Shown here piece after piece: positions 1-3,895 of a stretch of 5,198 nt of DNA. The notes beneath the pieces are model-generated. The model ran no database searches, was not told where the DNA came from, and saw only the letters and a list, made by a program, of their open reading frames with translations. This DNA is from Verrucomicrobiota bacterium (GTDB lineage: Bacteria; Verrucomicrobiota; Lentisphaeria; Victivallales; Victivallaceae), in NCBI GenBank assembly GCA_023459755.1, contig JAEWSS010000118.1, forward strand, positions 1 to 5,198. Direction: 5' to 3'. How positions within the stretch are numbered: the first letter of the stretch is position 1; each line of letters starts with the position of its first letter. A program made the position numbers and the translations under genes.

Positions 1-2
1 AT

Positions 3-1010
3 GTATCCTTCGTGAGTGTCACGCAAGAAATTAATACCAGCACCTCCGCTGGTCGAATGATGCTGAATATTTTGATGACCTTCGCTCAATATGAGCGTGA
101 AATCATTGCCGAGCGCGTGAGAGACAAGGTTGCCGCCGCCAAGAAAAAAGGTATGCACTGCGGCGGTTATCCGGTTCTCGGTTACGACACCAATCCAGTA
201 ACCCGAAAACTGGTGGTCAATGAACGAGAAGCGGAAATCGTGCGCTTCGTATTTGATCGATACAATGAGTGCGGTTCGGCCAAAGAAGTATCCACCGAAT
301 TGGAACTGCGCGGTTGTCGCGGCAAGGTTTGGAGAACCCGGAATGGTGTCCAACACGATGGGCAGCAGATCAACAATCAGATGATTTACCGGATGTTGAA
401 AAATCCGCTTTATATCGGGCGCGTGCCGCATCGGGACAAAACCTATCCGGGCGAACACCAACCCGTCGTGACGCAAGAGGCGTGGGACAAGGCGCAGGAG
501 TTGTTGAAGGGCAATCTCACGCACGATGCAAAACGGCGCAGTCCGAAACTTCAACCGTTTGCTGGACTGGTGGTTTGCGGACACTGCGGCGGCGCAATTA
601 CGTTGGCTCATACCGTAAAGAAAGGGAAACACCGATACGGTTACTATATTTGCAACGAGGACAGTAAACGGAACTTCAGTATCTGCCCGACGCCGCGCAT
701 TCCGGCCGCCGACTTTGAAACACTGGTGGTGAAAGAGCTGTCGGCGGTATTGAAAACGCCGACCATGCTGGCCCAGATCGACGCACGGCTGGACGAGTTC
801 GGAACCGGCTCGGCATTGGCGGTGAAAGCGCTTGAGAATCTGAATACACTCTGGGAGGTAATGTGTCCGGCGGAACGGTACAAACTGATTCACGCTATTG
901 TCCGCCGGATTATCATCTTCAAAGATCACATCAAAATCGAATTCAATCAAGACGGCTTGGTGACGCTGTTGACCGAAGCCGGAATGGAGGAAGTACATGA
1001 GCAGAATTGA
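3..1010 (+). CDS. Large serine recombinase (site-specific integrase), 5'-truncated by window edge
   Basis: DNA integrase/invertase of the large serine recombinase family, which cuts and rejoins two attachment sites through a serine-DNA intermediate. The catalytic serine lies upstream of the window. The frame is open from base 3 and already inside the catalytic domain (V-S-F-V-S-V-T-Q-E-I-N-T-S-T-S-A-G-R), so GTG at 12 is an internal codon, not the start. Numbering from that codon: end of the resolvase domain and helix E with FAQYEREIIAERVRDK (24-39); recombinase DNA-binding domain about 50-168, with LGYD at 56-59 and the typical NPLYIG at 131-136; zinc ribbon with C189-x2-C192 and C214/C225; then a short helical segment and the usual tail with LWEVMCPAERYKLIHAIVRR (280-299). 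The segment between zinc ribbon and tail is short, so the coiled coil is probably reduced. The stop overlaps the next gene by 14 nt, implying translational coupling. Likely the integrase of a mobile element. Family assignment is very secure; target site is unknown. Confidence 0.95.
   Translation, partial: VSFVSVTQEINTSTSAGRMMLNILMTFAQYEREIIAERVRDKVAAAKKKGMHCGGYPVLGYDTNPVTRKLVVNEREAEIVRFVFDRYNECGSAKEVSTELELRGCRGKVWRTRNGVQHDGQQINNQMIYRMLKNPLYIGRVPHRDKTYPGEHQPVVTQEAWDKAQELLKGNLTHDAKRRSPKLQPFAGLVVCGHCGGAITLAHTVKKGKHRYGYYICNEDSKRNFSICPTPRIPAADFETLVVKELSAVLKTPTMLAQIDARLDEFGTGSALAVKALENLNTLWEVMCPAERYKLIHAIVRRIIIFKDHIKIEFNQDGLVTLLTEAGMEEVHEQN
986..990 (+). promoter_or_regulatory. Ribosome binding site of the recombinase-linked HTH gene
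   Basis: GGAGG lies 6 nt before the ATG at 997, inside the 3' end of the recombinase gene. It supports the choice of the overlapping start and coupled translation. Confidence 0.75.
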
Positions 1011-1386
1011 AACCGACGAATCCGGAACCGTATTCATGAATATTCCGTGTCAGCTTCGCAAAAGCGGAAAACGGGTGATGCTGATCGGCCCGGAAACATC
1101 GTTTGAGGATTTCAAAAATGAATCGCTGGCACGCGCAATTATGAAGTCCTATCAATGTATCCATCTGCTGGAGACAGGGAAATACGGCACGGTGTTGGAA
1201 CTTGCCCAGGCGTTGAAAACCGACCGTTCGGCGGTCGCGCGGATGCTCTCGCTGGTAAATCTCGCACCGGACATCGTGATGGCTGTCTTCAATGGAACCT
1301 CGCCGGAAAACCTCACCATGGCGAAGCTTGCCAACGGCATTCCCGATGACTGGCAGGAGCAACGCGAACTTTTCGGCATGGTGTAA
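997..1386 (+). CDS. Small helix-turn-helix protein linked to serine recombinase
   Basis: A 129-residue protein with a central helix-turn-helix resembling the one in ParB/KorB-like proteins. Residues 66-72 (VLELAQA) form a likely first helix and 76-87 (DRSAVARMLSLV) the recognition helix, followed by LAPDIVMAVFNG (89-100), where ParB-like proteins have the linker before the next helix. It ends with DWQEQRELFG (118-127), a tail I recognise from small uncharacterised proteins encoded next to serine recombinases in other bacteria. It has no signal peptide or membrane segment, so it should act in the cytoplasm on DNA. The start overlaps the recombinase gene by 14 nt with a good ribosome binding site, so the two are probably made together. 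It may assist or regulate recombination, or regulate the operon; this is inferred from context and no function is established here. A stand-alone transcription regulator is the alternative. Confidence 0.85.
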   Translation: MSRIETDESGTVFMNIPCQLRKSGKRVMLIGPETSFEDFKNESLARAIMKSYQCIHLLETGKYGTVLELAQALKTDRSAVARMLSLVNLAPDIVMAVFNGTSPENLTMAKLANGIPDDWQEQRELFGMV

Positions 1387-1402
1387 AAACAAGAAAGACC
1401 TC

Positions 1403-1431
1403 TTGACAAATCTTCCATGACGGTGTATCTT
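1403..1431 (+). promoter_or_regulatory. Sigma-70-like promoter of the toxin-antitoxin operon
   Basis: A perfect -35 TTGACA (1403-1408), a 17-nt spacer and a -10 TATCTT (1426-1431, 4 of 6 matches) lie just downstream of the HTH gene. Transcription should begin near 1438, leaving a short leader before the antitoxin ATG at 1467. The antitoxin operon can thus be expressed independently of the recombinase genes. Confidence 0.75.
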
Positions 1432-1454
1432 AGTATTGACAATGTGATAACAAC

Positions 1455-1460
1455 AGGAGG
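1455..1460 (+). promoter_or_regulatory. Strong ribosome binding site of the antitoxin gene
   Basis: AGGAGG followed by TG, 6 nt before the ATG at 1467. It is near-perfectly complementary to the 16S rRNA tail and is the strongest such site in the window. This fits the expected excess synthesis of the antitoxin over the toxin. Confidence 0.8.
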
Positions 1461-1466
1461 TGCATT

Positions 1467-1694
1467 ATGATAAAGTCATTGACTAAGCATGGAAACAGCG
1501 CGGCTCTCGTAATTGAGAAGCCCATTCTGGATTTGCTCGGTGCGACCATCGACACCGCTTTTGAAGTGGTGACCGACGGGCAGGCTCTTGTCCTGACTCC
1601 TGTAAAGGATGCGGTTAGGACAAGCAAATTCCGCAAGTCCATGGACAAAGTCGGAAAACGCTATGCGAAATCCTTTGAGGAGCTGGCAAAGTGA
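1467..1694 (+). CDS. AbrB/MazE-family antitoxin
   Basis: A 75-residue protein with the swapped-hairpin AbrB/MazE DNA-binding fold. The diagnostic start is KSLTKHGNSAAL (3-14), matching the family pattern of a basic strand followed by a GNS turn, then a helix-capping IEKPILDLLG (16-25) and a second strand pair, FEVVTDGQALVLTP (32-45). Residues 46-75 are basic and probably disordered until they bind the toxin, as is usual for antitoxin tails. Its inferred job is to neutralise the Fic-fold toxin encoded immediately downstream and to repress its own promoter as a dimer or as a complex with toxin. Two TTGACAA copies in the promoter region are candidate operator elements. It has its own promoter and a very strong ribosome binding site. 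The partner assignment rests on the 4-nt overlap with the toxin gene. Other AbrB-like regulators exist, but the context makes antitoxin the best call. Confidence 0.88.
   Translation: MIKSLTKHGNSAALVIEKPILDLLGATIDTAFEVVTDGQALVLTPVKDAVRTSKFRKSMDKVGKRYAKSFEELAK
1677..1682 (+). promoter_or_regulatory. Ribosome binding site of the toxin gene
   Basis: GAGGAG lies inside the antitoxin gene, 8 nt before the GTG at 1691. It decides the GTG start, since no ATG is available at this point, and it is weaker than the antitoxin's site. Confidence 0.65.
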
Positions 1695-2086
1695 AATCCG
1701 AGCCATCGTTTCTGACGTTCGCCGAAGTGATTGAAATCCACGATTATCAAATGGAACACTTCGGCGGAGCGTCTGGATTACGCGATATTGAACTTCTGAA
1801 ATCAGCCATCGGAATGCCGTCCGCAACGTATGGCGGAAATTTTCTGCATCCGTCCATTTATGAAATGGCGGCGGCATATCTTTTCCATCTGGTCGAAAAG
1901 CATCCTTTTGTCGATGGCAACAAACGTGTCGGCGCGATGGCTGCGCTCATTTTTCTTGATTTGAACGGCATGGACTTTAATGCCTCCGATGAAGAATTCA
2001 CCGCCATGGTTCTCCGTGTCGCCAGCGGCAAGATGCTCAAGGCGGAAATCACCCTTTTCTTCAAGGCGCATTGTTCCGGTCGCTGA
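1691..2086 (+). CDS. doc: Doc-type (death-on-curing) Fic-fold toxin
   Basis: A 131-residue toxin, close to the length of phage P1 Doc. The active-site loop HPFVDGNKR (71-79) is the Doc version of the Fic motif: H71 is the catalytic base, N77 and R79 bind the nucleotide phosphates, and K78 replaces the glycine of true AMP-transferring Fic proteins. In characterised Doc this change goes with kinase activity: it phosphorylates the translation factor EF-Tu and stops protein synthesis. IHDYQMEHFGG (16-26), GLRD (29-32) and SAIGMPS (38-44) are further family signatures. All key residues are present and the frame is uninterrupted, so the toxin looks functional. The GTG start overlaps the antitoxin stop (GTGA), giving translational coupling and probably lower toxin output. 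With the antitoxin it forms a type II toxin-antitoxin module that could stabilise the mobile element upstream. The EF-Tu target is inferred from the family. Confidence 0.92.
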   Translation: MKSEPSFLTFAEVIEIHDYQMEHFGGASGLRDIELLKSAIGMPSATYGGNFLHPSIYEMAAAYLFHLVEKHPFVDGNKRVGAMAALIFLDLNGMDFNASDEEFTAMVLRVASGKMLKAEITLFFKAHCSGR

Positions 2087-2089
2087 CGC

Positions 2090-2106
2090 CGGACTTGAAA
2101 AGTCCG
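2090..2106 (+). repeat. 7-bp inverted repeat after toxin stop (possible weak terminator)
   Basis: CGGACTT (2090-2096), loop GAA, AAGTCCG (2100-2106): a perfect stem 4 nt after the toxin stop codon. No T-run follows on either strand, so it is not a standard intrinsic terminator. It may protect the 3' end of the toxin-antitoxin transcript. Confidence 0.5.
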
Positions 2107-2190
2107 CAGTTCGTAAAATCGCACAGATGGTACTCCGGTCTAACGCCTAAACTCAAAATGGCGACTTTGCTGAATAGCAACGCTTTATAA

Positions 2191-2209
2191 AGAAGGATGT
2201 CATCCTTCT
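2191..2209. repeat. 19-nt perfect palindrome with 1-nt centre
   Basis: AGAAGGATG (2191-2199), T (2200), CATCCTTCT (2201-2209). As RNA the innermost bases must form the loop, leaving a 7-bp stem. As DNA it is a symmetric site that a dimeric protein could bind. No run of Ts follows on the + strand, so a terminator role is weak. Confidence 0.7.
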
Positions 2210-2329
2210 CTTCATCGAGAAAAGAGAGACGGAGAGACGTTTTTCAAGGATTTTACCCATCTCATGAAGGATTCGGAGACTCCGGCAATCCTCGCAATAC
2301 CTTGCCCTGCAACGGGTAGTTACGACAAT

Positions 2330-2353
2330 AAAAAAGCCGTCCATCGGACGGCT
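2330..2353 (-). terminator. Intrinsic terminator of the initiator tRNA gene
   Basis: Read on the - strand: stem AGCCGTCC, loop GAT, stem GGACGGCT, then a run of Ts. The 8-bp GC-rich perfect stem followed by a U-tract begins about 10 nt after the encoded CCA of the tRNA. The + strand has no T-run after the stem, so it acts in one direction only. Confidence 0.9.
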
Positions 2354-2364
2354 GAATGTGTAAT

Positions 2365-2439
2365 TGGTAGCGGGGAATGGAATCGAACCATTGGCCTTCA
2401 GGTTATGAGCCTGACGAGCTACCACTGCTCCACCCCGCA
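2365..2439 (-). tRNA. Initiator tRNA-Met (fMet), anticodon CAU
   Basis: A complete 75-nt cloverleaf with encoded CCA (2365-2367). Acceptor pairs 2-7 are GCGGGG/CCCCGC. The D-stem is GAGC/GCTC with a short 7-nt loop, the anticodon arm TCAGG-CTCATAA-CCTGA, and the T-arm AATGG-TTCGATT-CCATT. It is an initiator rather than an elongator for three reasons. Positions 1 and 72 (U and U) do not form a Watson-Crick pair; the D-stem has A11:U24, the bacterial initiator pattern; and most of its 5' half matches the E. coli initiator. It differs from the classic form in having A29:U41 instead of the first of the three consecutive G:C pairs in the anticodon stem, and U1-U72 instead of C1-A72. It has its own promoter and terminator, and it could also receive read-through from the aminotransferase gene upstream. 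Confidence 0.95.
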
Positions 2440-2456
2440 TCATTCACAACTCTTTT

Positions 2457-2484
2457 AATATAGCAGTCTTTCCTGCTTTGTCAA
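2457..2484 (-). promoter_or_regulatory. Promoter of the initiator tRNA gene
   Basis: On the - strand: -35 TTGACA (2479-2484, perfect), a 16-nt spacer, and an extended -10 of TGC plus TATATT (2457-2462, 5 of 6). Initiation is expected near 2450, about 10 nt before the mature tRNA 5' end. The -35 hexamer contains the TGA stop codon of the aminotransferase gene (2481-2483), so gene end and promoter overlap. Confidence 0.85.
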
Positions 2485-3671
2485 GCCTGTTTACGCAGAC
2501 TTTCACAGAATTTTACCAGCCGACGCACCGCTTCGCGTATGTTCGACTCACTGCACGCATACGAAAGACGTATCGAACCCGACGCGCCAAAACCAGTTCC
2601 CGGCACCACCGCCAGCAACTCTTCCGACAATAAACGCTCGCAAAATTTGTCACTCGTCAGACCAAACGACGATATGTCACACAATACGTAAAACGCTCCC
2701 TGCGGACGAATACACTTCAATCCCTCAACATCCTTCAACAGCGAATAGATCAAATCGCGACGACTCGAAAACGCCTGCCGCATCCGTGACACATCCGCAG
2801 CTCCATCCCGCAATGCCGTAATCCCAGCCCACTGCACAAACGTCGTCGGATTGCTCGTACTGTGACTCTGAAACGCCACTATCCGCTTCACCAACCACAA
2901 CGGCGCCGTTAAATATCCCAACCGCCACCCCGTCATCGAATAGGTCTTGCTGAACCCGTTGGCCGTAATCGTCAAATCCGCAATCTTGTCATTCAACGAC
3001 GCAATACTCACATGCGGATAATCCGCGTCATAAGTCAACTTCTCATAAATCTCGTCCGCCAAAATCATGATATTGCGACGAACCGCAATCTCGGCAATCG
3101 CCTCCAGCGTCGATTTACGATAAACCGCTCCGGTCGGATTGCTCGGCGTATTAAGAATAAGCAACTTGGTGTTTTCATTGATCTTAGCGTCAAGTTCCGC
3201 CGGATTCAATTCATAATTGTCGGCAGCATGCGTCTGAAGCGGAACCACTTTTGCGCCGGTGGCACGCACCATTTCCGGATAACTCAGCCAGTATGGCGCC
3301 GGAATAATGACCTCGTCGCCAGGACCGCAGAGCGCCGCAATCGCGCTGAATACAGAGAATTTTGCGCCGGGAGCAATCACAATGCGGTCGGTTCCGGTCT
3401 TTATGCCATTGTCGCGGGCAAACTTCTCGACCAGTTCCTTCTTGAGTTCAAGAAGACCGCTGGCCGGAGTGTAATAGACCTTCCCCTGATTGATGGCGTC
3501 AATGCACGCCTGCTTGATCACTTTAGGCGTATCGAAGTCCGGTTCGCCGGCCGACATGCTGAGCACGTCCTGCCCCTGCTGTTTCATTGCTTTGGCCATG
3601 GCGGCGATCGCCAGGGTCGCGGAAGGAGTCAACCCCCCCATAAAACCGGACAATTTCTGCAAATCCTGCAT
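2481..3671 (-). CDS. aspC: Aspartate-type aminotransferase, PLP-dependent, class I/II
   Basis: A complete 396-residue fold-type I aminotransferase, the normal length for the I-beta aspartate aminotransferases. It moves an amino group between aspartate and 2-oxoglutarate through pyridoxal phosphate in the cytoplasm; some I-beta members also act on prephenate in aromatic amino acid synthesis. Visible motifs: SAGEPDFDTP (40-49) near the substrate entrance; YYTPASG (66-72); NTPSNPTGAVY (174-184) with the cofactor-binding asparagine N178; ADEIYE (205-210), where D206 contacts the pyridine nitrogen and Y209 the cofactor oxygen; SKTYSMTGWRLGY (241-253) with Schiff-base lysine K242 and phosphate-binding R250; and SIRLSYA (366-372) with R368 for the substrate carboxylate. 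All catalytic residues are present. The ATG is supported by AAGGAG 7 nt upstream. Its stop lies in the tRNA promoter and no terminator separates them, so read-through into the tRNA is likely. Leucine codon use changes sharply inside the gene. Exact substrate preference cannot be read from the sequence. Confidence 0.95.
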   Translation of the reverse strand: MQDLQKLSGFMGGLTPSATLAIAAMAKAMKQQGQDVLSMSAGEPDFDTPKVIKQACIDAINQGKVYYTPASGLLELKKELVEKFARDNGIKTGTDRIVIAPGAKFSVFSAIAALCGPGDEVIIPAPYWLSYPEMVRATGAKVVPLQTHAADNYELNPAELDAKINENTKLLILNTPSNPTGAVYRKSTLEAIAEIAVRRNIMILADEIYEKLTYDADYPHVSIASLNDKIADLTITANGFSKTYSMTGWRLGYLTAPLWLVKRIVAFQSHSTSNPTTFVQWAGITALRDGAADVSRMRQAFSSRRDLIYSLLKDVEGLKCIRPQGAFYVLCDISSFGLTSDKFCERLLSEELLAVVPGTGFGASGSIRLSYACSESNIREAVRRLVKFCESLRKQA

Positions 3672-3678
3672 TTGACAA

Positions 3679-3684
3679 CTCCTT
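3679..3684 (-). promoter_or_regulatory. Ribosome binding site of the aminotransferase gene
   Basis: AAGGAG on the - strand, 7 nt before the ATG (3669-3671). It confirms the chosen start. Confidence 0.8.
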
Positions 3685-3851
3685 GTTGATATTTACCGCA
3701 TATTAAGATAACGGCTGTTGGATTTTTTTAAAGCTCAACACCGATCTTTTTTCCGAATATTTTCATGCTCAATCTCATAACCGGAAAAACAACACCGCCT
3801 CCCGACGGGTCAAAAAATGCAGCCGGAACCATAGCGCAGCGGCCTCTCAGG

Positions 3852-3860
3852 TGCTATATT
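3852..3860 (+). promoter_or_regulatory. Candidate extended -10 promoter of the MATE gene
   Basis: TGC followed by TATATT (3855-3860), 35 nt before the ATG. The 11-nt string TGCTATATTAA is the same as in the initiator tRNA promoter, but no good TTGACA-like -35 stands at 16-18 nt, so it would depend on the extended -10. Confidence 0.45.
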
Positions 3861-3895
3861 AATAGGATAATCAAATTAAAAAAAACGGAAAGCTA

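Larger units (their letters stand above)
2087..2329. other. Non-coding gap with clustered short inverted repeats
   Basis: About 240 nt between the toxin stop and the tRNA terminator. Open frames here are short or run through the tRNA, and none shows a protein family or a good ribosome binding site. The gap contains perfect inverted repeats at 2090-2106, 2167-2180, 2191-2209 and 2274-2284, plus three AAGGAT copies near 2193, 2247 and 2267. It could be the outer end of the mobile element, a decayed sequence or an unrecognised small RNA. Confidence 0.5.
3672..3895. other. Divergent AT-rich intergenic spacer
   Basis: A 224-nt spacer between the divergent aminotransferase and MATE genes, containing T-runs at 3723-3729 and 3747-3752. 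I see no convincing -35/-10 pair for the aminotransferase and no RNA gene, riboswitch or coding frame. The MATE side carries an extended -10 candidate. Confidence 0.6.

Noticed and set aside
12..14. GTG as the true start of the recombinase gene
   Set aside because: The frame is open to the window edge and the protein begins in mid catalytic domain at the SVTQE motif, so the real start lies upstream.
1436..1441. Second TTGACA as a -35 box
   Set aside because: No -10-like hexamer occurs 16-18 nt downstream, where the ribosome binding site lies instead.
2222..2245. Purine-rich stretch followed by five Ts as a + strand terminator
   Set aside because: The bases before the T-run (GAGAGACGGAGAGACG) do not form a stable hairpin; only a 6-bp AT-rich stem with a 9-nt loop lies further upstream.
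2153..2443. - strand open frame of 96 codons through the tRNA
   Set aside because: It starts inside the tRNA 5' region, reads through the tRNA and its terminator, and has no recognisable domain.
3012..3689. Long + strand open frame of 225 codons opposite the aminotransferase gene
   Set aside because: The antisense strand encodes a full aminotransferase with all catalytic residues. The + strand frame shows no family motif and has no good ribosome binding site.
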